From assembly GCA_015501585.1 (NCBI GenBank), contig JADNRY010000015.1, positions 248,001-312,000 on the forward strand: a stretch of 64,000 nucleotides of DNA, given 5' to 3'. The first letter of the stretch is position 1. The number at the start of each line of letters is the position of its first letter. The notes under the pieces were generated by a model. That model ran no database searches. It had not been told where the DNA came from and was given only the letters and a program-made list of their open reading frames with translations. Shown one piece after another: positions 10,008 through 21,885 of this stretch. Made by a program: the position numbers and the translations under genes. Source of the DNA: Rhodocollybia butyracea (lineage: Eukaryota > Basidiomycota > Agaricomycetes > Agaricales > Omphalotaceae).

Positions 10008-13000
10008 TCAGAAAGATTCGAAAACGTGGTAATAAAAGCTCACCGGACGCCGGCGGTTGGTAGCGACATTACTCTCAGATTTAACTGAGCTAACACTTCC
10101 TTGCGGTGAATTAGATGTGCCCGTCAAGGTAGTTCGAGAAGTATCACCGGTCAAGCTCAAGGGACGAGCTCCAGGCTTTACTGCTTGCCGATTGAGAGTT
10201 ATCTTCCCTGCATTATCCATCGATGCTCGAAATATACCACCAGCCGGAGGAATTCCACTTAACGGTGTAGTCGAAGGATGCTCCTCGATAACATCATCAG
10301 CAGGAACAAACATCCACGCGTCAGTTTCATGGTTCGTTTTGAAATTGAATCTTCGTAGCCGTGGTTCTGTATTGGGAGGACGAGGAAAATACTCTGTATT
10401 AATGCCGTCGTGATCAGCGGGATAGAAGATGTAGGAGTCCCTGTCGACGGTATCGATTTCAGGGTCTGCCTTCGTATAAACCAAAAAATTTCCAGTGAAT
10501 CGAGTTGAGGAGTTGCTCGGGGAAGCGGGAACTTCGGATTCATCTCGTGAAGGGACCCTTTGCAAGTTAAACGGAGCAAAAACTAGTTCGCCCTGGCGCC
10601 CGTAACAAAGAGTTCGAAGAGAATAAGGCAAAGAAGAGAGGTGTCCCCGTTCGGGATTTTCCACGAACTGCGTGTCCTGAGGATGTGCAACACGTTCCTT
10701 CAATGTCAAACTTTGCGAGGTCGGTTCATGAGAGTCCTCGGAAATCTTTCTAAAGGGCCCAGACGAATGGTTCAATTGCCTATCAGCCAATTCTTTCTTC
10801 TGTTTCTTTACCTCGAGCTCCCGCGTCGCTGTCACTCGTCGACTCAACTCCCTAACCTCCTCTTTCGACGCTGGAGATAGGCAGAATACCACCATGTCAC
10901 GATCTTTTCGGAACACAAGACGAGAAACGAAAATCGTGAAGCCCAAGCTGTTCCGTAGGGCTGAGTTTTCAGTCGACAGTAAGTGCTGCAGATTTGGCAG
11001 CTGGGACTCCGAAGGCAACATAACTGGTTGTTTTGATTGAGTTTCAGGACTGGGTCCCCCAGACATCGGTTTGAACACCCAGGCATCGTTCGGCGTCTCC
11101 TTCTCAAATAGGTAATCATGAGGAAGGTTCACAGAAGTAGCGCTGCTTTCACTTGCGCCCCTCCTAGCTCTTGTTTCATTGCCAGGCATGGCGGGAGGAG
11201 ATTTACCGCCCTTCTTGAATACCCACGAGGCATCGATTTGACTCTGACCTCCAGACACAACCCAGTTCAATTGAGGGCTCCGTCCGTTACTTAATAGCAT
11301 GTAAAAAGCATACCACTCGTTTACCCTGTCTTCCAAGAGCAATTCGAAGCGTAGAGTTCCACTTCCATCCGAGTCGGTAGTCAAATATCTATACCCACGG
11401 GCAAGAACCACGATGTCTGAGCTTTGAGTAGAGGAAGATGTATCATGAAGCTGTGGCGCTGGATGGATATTGGAGATAGAGGGTCTATGTCGCACAGAAC
11501 GCCTTGGGACACGTTGGAATCGATTTGCATCTTGCTCGTCCAAGTAAGTATCATGAATCGGAGCTAGCCGAGATATGGATCTCGATTTTGAACGACTCAA
11601 CGCCTTCGGCGAGATCGCTTCGGGCTCTGGTACAGATCCTGTAGTCGTCAGCCGACGGACAACCTGTACAAGATATTCCTGCCTTCGTGTCCTACAACCT
11701 AGAATCAACACCACATGTTTACCGGTTTCTGGTAAAGCCCACCACACGGAGTCAATACTGGCAATCTGTGTCACTGAAGAGTCATCAGTTTCAGGATGGC
11801 TAGACAACTTAAGATTAGAGCTGAGGTTTCTTTGACCATTCCCAGTCGAAGGCAAAAGGGGAGCCGTCCGCAAGCGTTCGATTTGAACTACAAGGAAGAT
11901 ATCACCACCTAACGTAACTGTGAGGTGCATTCCAGGAAGCCATGATATACGATGAGGGTTCGAATCATAGATGCTCGTGGTGTCACTCGACATGGTGCTT
12001 CTAGAAGAATTGTTCCATATGGGAGTATCGCCATGGTTTTGGAGGCCGACGATCCGTCTCGAGTCTTCACTTCGAAGCTCCCTAATAACTCTGACCAAGC
12101 ACTCTGCGCCTTCGATAAACATAACCACATATGCATCAGGGTGAAGACGCTCCCGCAATTTTTGTCCGCCCCCAACGACTCTAACACGAATATCGGTTGT
12201 ACCAGTAAGAGGTGAACGCCGCGCTGGACCATCCAGGAGTGATTCCAGTACAATGAGATATTCCGATCCTCCGAGAGAGATGACGGAACTCATTCCCTGG
12301 AGGAGTGGGGTGTAGTTTGGAGGCAGGTCTAGTGGAGTGCTTTTCAGAGAAAGAGCGCGCGCCGCAGGTTGAGGTTGAGGAGAAGACTGGCAACGGTTGG
12401 AGTCTTCAATATGATCCTCTAGAGTGGTACCATTGGAATCCAAGCTTGAATCAGGAATATACCGGTCGCCATCCTTCGCATGTGATTCCTTGTCATCAAT
12501 ATGGTGAAAGCTCGGTCCCTCCATTGAGATAGGGCTCAGAGCGTGATCTGCAGAACCAGGAGCACTAGAAATGTTTAGAGGATGGCCAGAGTCGGAGGAA
12601 GTTGGATAGGACAGTTCTGAGTTGTAATAGTGATCATTGAGCTCAGTCGCGGACAAATTATCCAATAGCTCGGGGCGGATACTTTGGACGCTTTCAGTTT
12701 CCATAGCCTAGGCGGAAAAAGTTGAAGCCAAAATTTTGCATGCAAAGTAATCTTACTCACAAAGTGACCACCTTCCGATTCAGATCCGTCTTCATTATAC
12801 TCCATTCCAGGATCCGAAAAAGACAGGCGCACAATGTTATGCTCGCGATCTGTTATTTCATCGTCTCCGTGCTCTGGAACGACTTCCAATGGCCCATGGA
12901 CACTATTGCTGATACTGGTATAGCTAGGACCACCGAAACCAAACCTACCAGACACTCTATTGATGTGAGGAGCTGAAAGGGACCTGGTCCGCGCGATCGT

Positions 13001-13435
13001 GCCCAAGATAGCATTGTCTGGCACAACAACACGGACAGATTGAGATCTTCCGTGAATACGAGTTGAGTGAGACCTGTGGAAGGGAGAATGATTCTCCACC
13101 ACAACACTATTTCGCTTAGGATGACCGAAATCCCCATTTGGAGCAGGATCCAACCGAGGAAACGGGACTACATTGGACTTGGCATTGGACCGCGGAGGTG
13201 GTTTACGGATTTTGTTGCGCGTGGACGAATTGTTAGAAATTTTATTTCTTGGAGGATACACAGATGAATTGTGCGGGGGCTCAGGAAGTTTTTGAGCAGA
13301 AATAGGAGGAGCTTGAGAGCTTGAAAAGGTAGTTTGTGGAGAACGACTTCGAAGAAGTCCTAATTCGCCGCCGGATGACTTCTCTGCGTCCCTGCTAGCT
13401 CCACGAGAGCCGAAGTATGTTCGTAAACGCTTCAT
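10008..13435 (-). CDS. Large unrecognised fungal protein (about 1,100 residues)
   Basis: No function recognised. Two long frames join through a roughly 50-nt intron near 12765-12715 (gtgagt...gcctag), which links EGGHF to AMETESVQS. The N-terminal 230 residues are Ser/Pro/Arg-rich and look disordered, starting MKRLRTYFGSRG. The middle has several beta-rich modules of similar flavour (around YLIVLESLLDG, MHLTVTLGGDIFLVVQIERL and HVVLILGCRTRRQEYLVQVV). Further modules contain aromatic pairs such as NEWYAFYMLL, DAWVFKP and TDAWMFVP, which hint at internal repetition. The C-terminal exon reads RRRPVSFYYHVFESF. A GT directly after RRP (gtgagc) may instead be a donor for one more small exon. The start shares a 283-bp divergent interval with the mitoribosomal gene. 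Confidence 0.75.
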
Positions 13436-13718
13436 GAAAGATGGTGGTGGGATGCAAAAGTAGACCCTGTACCGCAGAGGAGTACCCCATTATTGTGTGT
13501 GGCGCACAGTGGTTTTCGATCTTTTTGGCGCCGCAGATCTACGCCCAAGCAGTACATTCATACATAAGCTGAAGCTAAATGGAGGAAAGGAGGAAGGGAA
13601 CCGGTCAGGTTGGTGGTGTGGTTCCTGTTTAACATTCAACGTTCAAGGCTAAGGGTTCAAGCGCTCGAAATTCGAAGCGCCTAGACAACGGGCGCTAATT
13701 CTCCTCCTCCGCTTTATC

Positions 13719-14487
13719 ATGGGCAAACTTCCCGTTGGACCATCTCATCTTTCCAAGGTCCTAAGCCACATTAAATCAGAGCCCAAGCTCTCCCTATTTG
13801 GTGTCCGCTCTATAAAACTATCTTATGCGTTCAGAAATGACCACTTTGGTGCCCGGTAAGTTTACCAAACACACAACTTAGCCAGAACTAATTTTTGTCC
13901 AGCCATTTTGTCAAAGAAGAGCTACCAAGAATAAAATACGCAAATCCCCATCTGAAAATTGAGCTCGACAGGCCACTAAAAACCAAGGATGACCACTGGA
14001 AACCGGAAATGGAATTACAATTGGGTGCGCGTCGCGTTCCCTCATTTTGTGAAGCATTTTCCTCATGTCCACCATCGTAGATAACGGAAGTCGAAAAATT
14101 ATCAGTATGCAAGATAAATGGTCGACAACAATCCTACAAGAGCTTCTCGAGCTATCTGGAGGCGAGCCATGGAAAAAATGGCAACGCACGGCCTCGACAC
14201 GAGGTGTACCGCTTCTTCCAGGCGTAGAGAAAGCTGAAGCGTATGTTCCACCGGATAGAGGCTCTATAACGTTGCCCAATCTGTTACAATGGCGAGCGTC
14301 GGCAGCTGTGAGGGAAGAACAGAGGGTGAAGGCGGAGAACGTGGGGCAGGAGATGAAAGCTGCGATGAAAGAGAAAGTAAAAGCCAAAAAGAAAGCAGAA
14401 CCAACACCGGCCCCTGCACAGGAACTATCTCCGGAAGTACTGCTGAATTTACAGACCAAAACGGGAGCCGCCGCGATATTACCTTGA
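13719..14487 (+). CDS. Mitochondrial ribosomal protein with L51/S25/CI-B8 domain
   Basis: Structural protein of the mitochondrial ribosome with a thioredoxin-like fold (mS25 of animals, Mrp49/mL61 of yeast). Three exons: 13719-13855, 13903-14024 and 14081-14487, with GT/AG borders and codons completed across both junctions. The hallmark is AR-HFVKEELPRIKYANPHL, matching the family pattern of an aromatic, Pro, IxY and NP, followed by a second strand with DNGSRKIISMQDKWS and the helix TILQELLEL. The C-terminal 100 residues form an Ala/Lys-rich extension (KAKKKAEPTPAP) not found in the short animal protein. Targeting to mitochondria is by family inference. Divergent from the large gene on its left and convergent with CHL1 on its right (185 bp between stops). 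Which of the several L51/S25 paralogues it is remains open. Confidence 0.82.
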
Positions 14488-14671
14488 GGTTGTATATTTT
14501 TTCTAATCAAAAAGTTCTTTCCCAAAACGCACATTCTGCATTTGAGCGCAATAAAACGATACCACAGGATGCTATTCCGTTTGACTATCACTGAATTCGA
14601 CTCATCATTCAGAGACTAAGCAGTAACAAAATCACGTTAAGATGGGCTCGACCTGCCTATGTACCGTCATT

Positions 14672-17600
14672 CTATGTTTTCCTCTGTCGGAAAAAGCTAC
14701 CCATCTCTTTCACGACTCCCCCAAAGCTCCCAGGCACAAGCAAGTGGTCTCCGCCAAGCCACTTTGGAAGCTTCCCTCGAATAGAAGGCGTAGAGTACCT
14801 GTGGTCAAGCAGGAGAAGCGCTGCCCAGTCGTTCCCGTGACGAATCGCTCGACCTGTAAGCAAAAAGTGTTCAAAAACAAACCATTACAATGGGAAAAAG
14901 AAACACCCGATACTCACCAATACTCTGATTAACAGCATTCATACACATATTCTCATACAACTCCGCCGCTGCATCTTTACCCTTTCTACCACTTTCTCGA
15001 GAAGCACCACCACCGTTCTCCTTGTCTGCTTCTTTCAAACGTTTTTCCTCTTCTCTCTTCACATATCTCATTCGTTCCCTCAACTCCGCCGAAGCCAGAT
15101 TCGCAAAAGGTAGACCAACGACAACAACCGCGCGTGCAAGGTTATCTGCGAAATTGAGACCTTCAGACAGCTTTGCACCGATAACGGCAAAGAGTAGAGC
15201 GCCCGTATGACTCTGTGAAGAGAGGGTCTGACGGCAAAAAAAAAATGAACAAATACTGAAAGGAATTCGAAAAACTCACTGGAGAAGTAGTAGCAGAGAC
15301 AGCAGCAGCATACTGCTGTAACACCTGTTCGACACCCGCTTGATCTTCCGGTTCAAAGAATACCTTTTTCTTCATCCCGAATTTTTCCAGATATCCACCT
15401 TTCGCTTCCACCGTCGCCCACGCCGCCTTTGCCATATCGAGGAATTTATACGATGGAAAAAAAACGATCATCCCCCCCGGCACGATGCGTGTAAAGTTTA
15501 AAATGATCTGGCCGAGGTCAGCGAGTACCCCAGAGTCGTTCTGCTTCCCGGCGCGAAAGTCGAGTTCTTTTCCTGAAGGACCTAGTGAAGATAAAATATT
15601 AGAAGATCGACGAAGGCAGAAAGGACAAAATTAAAATGCTTACCCTTCGTGACTGCTAGTGTTAGAACATTCTCCGGTGGGATGATATGCCCACATGAAA
15701 AACTTGTTAGACGCTCTGCTGGGACATAAGGGAAGAGCTGATTTTGCACGTCGGAGATCTATTTAGATTATAGTAATTACTACGAAAAGTGAGGGAACGC
15801 CACTAACTGGACTCATTGTTCCTCCTGCAATGATCACCGCCCTTGCTTCATCCACGACGTCTCGGAAGTGCGGAGCAGGGTTAAGAAGATGATACTTGAT
15901 TTCGACGGAGGTGGTTTTGGTGGTTTTTGTTTTGGCAGTAGTGAGGGTAAGGGATATTCGTCCATCTGGAAGAAATTGAATCAGCATCGCAAACATACCA
16001 ATGCGCCTCAATACACACCATCTGTAGCTCCGGCTAAAGCCACCATCAAGTCTTCAATGACATGTAAAGGAGGGATGATGCCCTTCCTACTCGACGTAAT
16101 TTTTTTCTTCTTGCCGTCTACAGATACACATCAGATAAGTAAAATGCAGAGACGACTGCGATTACCAGCAACGATGACTTCAAGCACCTCGCGTTCTGCC
16201 TGCTCGGCGAGCTTATCAGCATATCCTGAGATTTTTCTGGCGACCTGACCCGAAAAGAAAGGAAAAAAAGGGTCAGAAATCTGAGATCGCAAGTGAGATA
16301 TACTTACCTTGCTTCTCTTGAGATACTCTACAATCTCCAACATGTTTAATCCTACTACCTTCCTCCCTAAGCGCTCAATGAGTTCAGCCGGAGTAAGGAT
16401 TTCCTGGGTCTCCGGTTGAGTAGCTTTCAGATTCGGCCCCTGTGTTGGTGTCGCACAAGCCTTTCCGTCTCGCCACTCTACTAGATACTTGGATAGTATA
16501 TCCAAAAACGCTAACAAGCGTTTGAGTTGAACAAGGTTCGATGCGTTTAGTCTATTTCGAAATTTGGACACGTAAGTGGTGACCTGAAATAACGAAGTCT
16601 GCAGGAGGGAAAGGGAAAGGTGGACAGTGGAAAGGGAAAGGAGGGTAGGAATCAAATCTAAACTCGGGGAAGAGGGTAAATAAAGTAAGACACAAAGGAA
16701 TGGGCGCATGAAGATTCGGGGAAAACTTACTATGGCCTTCGTCAATAATCACTACCTGATCTTTTAGATCGATTCCCAATGCTTCTCTGGCCGATTTTTG
16801 CAAGAGGAGGTTATATGGAAGTGTGATAAGCTAAGCGTGCAAAGATGTTAGAGGGATATACTAAGTTGGTGAGAGAAAACGAATGAACCTCGGCTTGTGG
16901 AATAGCCTTCCTCGAAGCAAAGTACGGGCAGATGCCTGATAGTCGGCCAGAAAGAGCGAGGTCTTCGATGTCCTTTGGGGTAGCCTATGTATGTCGAGGA
17001 TCAGCGATAATGGAAAAAAAAGACCGAAAGCAGAAGGATACTCACTCACCAAAATCTGATCCCTGAAGTCGTTGATTCTTGTTTCCTCCTCGGATGCAGG
17101 AAGGTGAGGGCACCGGTTATCCTTTTTCTCTGGGTCCAGAACAGCCAGCCTCAGTACCACCTTTAGCATCAATTATGTCAAGTACTCACCAGCTAGAAGT
17201 TCCCTACAGCCCTCATCTATGTCCCTCACCCGTGAGCGAAGCTCGTCGTTGATACAAAGATGTCGCCGGGAGCCAAGGGAAAGGGCACGAGGTTGGTGGT
17301 AGGTTGGGTTATCTTGTTCCTCTTGCATGTTCTCGTTCATTCTTCGCTTTCCCAGTGAAACATTGGAAACATCTTGTCCCGTCGATATCGAGAAAGAAGA
17401 CGAAGATGGATCAAAGTCAAGAGAGGATACTGAAAGAGATCCGGGAATTTTCAATTTCCCAAGTTCTGGTAGGACCTGGGTAAGCTGAGAGTGGGTACGA
17501 GATGCATAATAGACTTTGGTGCAGGTTGGGTCTGATTCATTATGAGTAGAGGAAGAATTCATGCTTGAAAGAACACGATCAGTGAGGCAAATGTTACCAT

Positions 17601-18121
17601 TTTGATAAAGAAATATACCGAGCCATGAGAGCTCTAACTGCCGGTGATAGATTCATGCCATCTTCTTCCTCTTCATCTTCAGGTAAAAACGACACGTCGT
17701 CATCTATCTCGCTCTGACGATGTCTTTGGTCAAGCTTTGGCTTCTTCAACACTCTGCCCTTATTCTTCAGTTGTGCTTCTTTTCTCCGAGCCTTCGCCAG
17801 CCGTTGCTCATATTCTGATTCTTCGGCCTCAAGTTCACGACGAAGACGATCACGGGTCTGCATTGAGACCCAGTCACTATCCTCGGTAGCTACATCGTCC
17901 AGTTTGCCCTTCCGCGCACGGTTGTTCTCGTCGTGTAGCCATGTTAGGCTGGCACATAAAAGACTGGACGTTTTTCCGGTCCCTGTTGGCGACTCGATGA
18001 TAGAGACTTTTTTGCTCTCGATTGCGTCGTATAAGTGGCGCATTAGGTCAGACTGGATAGCATAAGGCGTCGGGTATGGAAAGGCAGGAAAAACATCTGG
18101 TGTCGGTAGCGTTAAAGACAT
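14672..18121 (-). CDS. CHL1: ATP-dependent DNA helicase CHL1 (DDX11/Fe-S XPD family)
   Basis: 5'-3' DNA helicase of the XPD/FANCJ/DDX11 group, acting in sister-chromatid cohesion and replication-fork repair. Start ATG 18121. Motif Q/I region: [18 protein letters not shown], then [17 protein letters not shown] (Walker A). Motif Ia: [15 protein letters not shown]. The Fe-S cluster region has cysteines in [22 protein letters not shown] and [10 protein letters not shown]. Motif II is read as IIDEGHN, spliced across the intron starting near 16730, then [20 protein letters not shown] and VSKFRNRLN. The C-terminal exons give [31 protein letters not shown] and, after the last intron, [20 protein letters not shown] (motif VI area), ending at 14672. 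At least nine introns. The usual DEAH is DEGH here. Identification is secure. Confidence 0.92.
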
Positions 18122-18752
18122 GGGGCCAGTGGACCGGTAACGTTCAACGGCGAACGCTCATCTTGTCACGTCGCGTACACTCACATGATTATCACGCCGT
18201 GTTACTAACACTAGCCAGGGTCTTTATGCCCAACTAGTACTACCGGTCAAAGAGGGCAGACCGTGATAGGAACTGAACCGGAGAGTAGATTGCACAGGCG
18301 ATTTGACGGCCGCCGAGGCTGAGCAAGACCGTCGGTAGTGAGCTGGGATCTTTGTTCTCCGTTTTGTGCGCTCTTGCTCTAGATCCACCTTCAGCCAACC
18401 TGGAGATTGCCTTAGAACAGTCCGAACATTTATCTGCCAAATGTCTAAAACAAATCCGGTGGAGATGGGTGGAGATGTCGAATCCTGTTGACAGAACGCC
18501 CACAATGAGCCACAATGACAATGTTCAACTTGCGACACTTGTTGGATGATTCCATCCTCAGCCCCTTAGTTGCGGCAGACGGCCTTTTCCCTAGTACCTC
18601 GATGCTAGCCATAGCTGTAGAAAGCCCGATCTTATTTGCTTGTTATAATTTTTTCAAAATTAATTGGGTGCGGATTTACTTCGGCGCTTATGTTGAGCCT
18701 GTTCTTTCCGGAAACTCTCATTTATCAATAACCTCCAAATTACTTCCTCACA
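18122..18752. promoter_or_regulatory. Shared divergent promoter region of CHL1 and SWC2
   Basis: 631 bp separate the two start codons, which face away from each other. Open frames inside are short, overlap on both strands and lack signatures, so I treat the interval as bidirectional promoter plus 5' UTRs. No specific factor site is claimed. Confidence 0.5.
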
Positions 18753-20632
18753 ATGGCAGAAGAAAATCTTGTCACTCGTAGATCCAAGCGCAGTACAGCT
18801 GGAAATCGGTATATTTCTACATGTTTATATTCTTCATTACAACTAATTGCAAGTTTTCCAGAATGCAAGAAGCGCTAGCTGAAATAGCAGCAGAAGATTT
18901 GTCCAAAGAAGATCCCGAGGAAGACAAGGATTTTGTGGTCGAAACATGTACAATGTTCATGTTTAAATCTTTCATTCTTCGTCTCTGACTTGTGTCGGTT
19001 TATATAGATGAAGAAGACGCATTCGAATCAGATTTTGAAAGTACAGATGAGGAGGCTGCCGCTGCAGAACAAGAAACAACTGTAGAGAATGAAGAAAAGC
19101 AGGCTCGAAAAGTTTGTTTGACTTTATCGATATCGACCATCCTTCTAAATATATCAATCACATAGGCTGCTCGTTCTCGTCTTAAGCGTGCCACGGCAGC
19201 TGCTGCTGCCCGTCAGAAAATTACTTTTGACCCTACTGCGACAACCGAAGGCGCATCTACCTCTACCCCCACCCCCACTGCCCGTACCAAATGCAAACGC
19301 CGTGTATCCATCGCTATTGACGCACTCGGCGAGAACGAGGATGGCGACGACACAGCCACCAAAAAGCGTTCAAGTAAACGACAAACAACTATCCAGAACA
19401 CCACAGATACGGTGAAGCGGTACCTCCAATCCGAGGAAAAGAAAGCATCTCAGCCGCGTAAACGTTTCAAAAGTGCCGAGCGACTAACTCAAGCCCAGCT
19501 ACTGGCACGCGCACTGGATAATGAAGAAGGCAATTTGGTGGACCATCGCGACTATTTAATGCTTGAGGAAGAAAAACGACAACTACGAGCTAGGCGCGAT
19601 AAGGTCGCTGTTACCGGGCCCTTGTTGAGGTGGGTTAGTAAAGCGGAGGAGGTCCAGGTAGAAGTGAAAGAGGAGCCTCAGGTTCCTGCTGCGCATAACC
19701 CATCCTCTTATGGACAAATTTATCCTTCGTACCCCACCGCTGGTACGAGCTCTGCTTCGGCTAATACCTCTCCAGCAAGATCAAATCCAGCTTCCCATAC
19801 ACCTGCCTCAACTCCCTTTCTAAGCTTGGCACCACCATCTTCATCTTCGTATGTGTCATATTCCTATCCGAAGCCAGCTACGACGCCAACGATGCACAAT
19901 TTTTCCTTCTTGCCAGGACCCACAGCAAACTCACTGCCAATACTGGCATTAGGACCACCAGGCGCAGCACCACCACCTCCCTCCCTGCCAAAGTCCACTC
20001 CGACACAACTTCCAGTACTCGCACTAGGACCTCCCGCATCACATCCTCTTCTCCCTCCTCCTCCACCGCCTTCTCTACCCCGCTCCCAAAGAAATTCAAA
20101 CTAGAAAAAGTCACCAAAACCTACCTCGTCCACGAACTCTCTCAAGACGAAGATGATCCTGACGCAAGTAAACCTGATTGGGAGTCCACGATGGAGGCTG
20201 TATTTGGGAATCATGTCAAATGGCAGGACGTAATGGTGTATTCTGGGAAGAACCGTCCTTTAGGTTTGTCTTCTGCTTTGTAATTGACAATTCATAGCTA
20301 TCGATCTAACATCTTTGCTACAAAAAGCTCGACACATTCCCACATGTCCCATAACTGGCACTCCTGCGAAATATCTTGATCCCCAAACGGGTGTTCCGTT
20401 CGCGGATGTACGCGCTTACAAGTTACTTATGCGGTTCAAGGAGGAATTGGTCGGCTCTGATAGTGCTAGCGATGGCGATAGTTCGTGCAAGGACGATTCA
20501 GTCGAGGTAGCCTGGGACGATAGTTTGGGTTGTTATGTTGGCGTTGCGGATTTTGGAAGAACGTCCTCCGGTGAAGGTGATAGTAGTAGGGAGATTGAGG
20601 TAGAGGGACGTGTGGTTATTGATTTGACGTAA
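18753..20632 (+). CDS. SWC2: SWR1 complex subunit SWC2 (YL1/VPS72 family)
   Basis: H2A.Z-binding subunit of the SWR1 chromatin remodeller. Exon 1 begins MAEENLVTRRSKRSTAGNR, matching the YL1 start pattern RRS-x-R-x-x-AGNRM. Acidic exons follow (DEEDAFESDFESTDEE), then the basic helix LKRATAAAAARQKITFDP and KKRSSKRQTT. The central part has RLTQAQLLARALDNEEGNL. A Pro/Ser-rich linker follows, where the frame changes; a 77-nt intron (20015-20091, gtactc...caaag) restores phase into KFKLEKVTKTYLVHEL. The last exon carries the YL1 C-terminal domain, CPITGTPAKYLDPQTGVPF, with stop at 20630-20632. Gene order within the protein, acidic-then-basic N-terminus and YL1-C are all as expected. Tail-to-tail with the F-box gene 311 bp away. 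Confidence 0.92.
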
Positions 20633-20943
20633 TATTGTCCCGATCTAACATAAATGAAGTTGAAAACCAAAGTGGTCGCTGCTTAAAATCGTGTTGCTAA
20701 GATAGAAAGGCGATTAAACCTTCGCCGCATGTGCTGTATCGAGATCGAACGTTCTTAAATCCCATGAAAGAATCAAAGGCAATTATTTAATTTCACTGGA
20801 ACACGTTCAAAGTTGTGTAAAACCAACGTGTGTCATAAAAACAATTGTGAGTACAGACATCAAACATACATACTGGATAGATACAACGTCGCCCAACTAT
20901 TTTCAGGCGTAAATCTCGTCAACTTTCCTCAGCCAACATCATA
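20633..20943. other. Convergent 3' interval between SWC2 and F-box gene
   Basis: 311 bp between two stop codons on opposite strands; it presumably holds both 3' UTRs. No gene seen. Confidence 0.5.
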
Positions 20944-21885
20944 TCACCACTCATCATCTCCTGCGGCCCAGCCGCCTTTATCTCTCACACCAGAACTTCC
21001 TAACTTGGTCTTTCCCCTCGCCTTTCTTCCACCCATTTCCTTATACATCGCACGCATTTCGATCTTTCCTGGGGAAGCTACAGCTTCATTCTCAGACCTC
21101 CATTTATCTTCTCTGAATTCACGAGGCGTTTGATATCCCGACCCGTACCCAGATCCCAAATTGGATGATGGCGAAGAGTAGCCAGAGGCGAAAGAACCAT
21201 TTGTAGGCGAACGGTCGTTAGTATATTTGAGATAAGTTATGCGCTAAGCAGGACATGTCAGTAAGGGGGCGTAAATACCAAATGTAACCGTAACGTACCC
21301 AATTTTGCTTAGACTCTCTCTTTGTCCATTTGCCTTGAGGAAGGCTCTCGTCACGGAAATTTTCCTTCCTATAATGTTGGAACCAAACTAGCGAACGATA
21401 AAATCAGCACATTTATATCAAAAGACATAAAAAGCATTCGCACCATAATTTATCGACTGACTTCTATTCCATTTCTTCGAAATTATAGCGCATTTCGCTA
21501 GATCTTTGATGGGTAGTTTGGAGAAAATCTTCTGAGATATCTCCGTTGGTAGAGCTTTGAGTGGATCGGTTTTCGGAGATGATGATAAATGTAGGGGACC
21601 TCGTAGAGGTCGTGAAGCTGCTCCGGCTCCACGAGTAGGAGAAGATGGTCTAGTTCTAGATGGGGTACCTGGGACAGATACCTGTGATGGAGATGAGTCC
21701 GTTTTTCCACTGAGAAGTTTTCATGTACTAACCACATTCACCAGCTCGTCGTCTGAATCATCGCTAGTATTATTCTGTGGATTGGGGCTTTGCGATAGAA
21801 AGTTGAGGCTGTTTAGCTTGCGCTCGATGACCTTTGAGTCTGCGCCTGTCTTTGAGCGATAGAGGTCTTGGAGTAAAGTACTCAT
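20944..21885 (-). CDS. F-box protein of unknown substrate
   Basis: Probable substrate adaptor of an SCF ubiquitin ligase. I read the start ATG at 21885-21883 (MSTLLQDLYRSKTGADSK), an acidic end of exon 1 (DDSDDEL), and an intron to VSVPGTPSRTR. The F-box follows: DPLKALPTEISQKIFSKLP and IKDLAKCAIISKKWNR, with the canonical LP-x-E-I, L and W positions. After two further introns comes a conserved WFQHYRKENFRDESLP and GKWTKRESKQNW, then RITYLKYTN and a Gly/Ser-rich tail with YQTPREFREDKW, ending GDDEW. The post-F-box block resembles other fungal F-box proteins I know of only generically. A Lys-rich frame further upstream (22165-21960, MSNGPKIGKKSKDKK) might be an alternative first exon. Confidence 0.72.
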
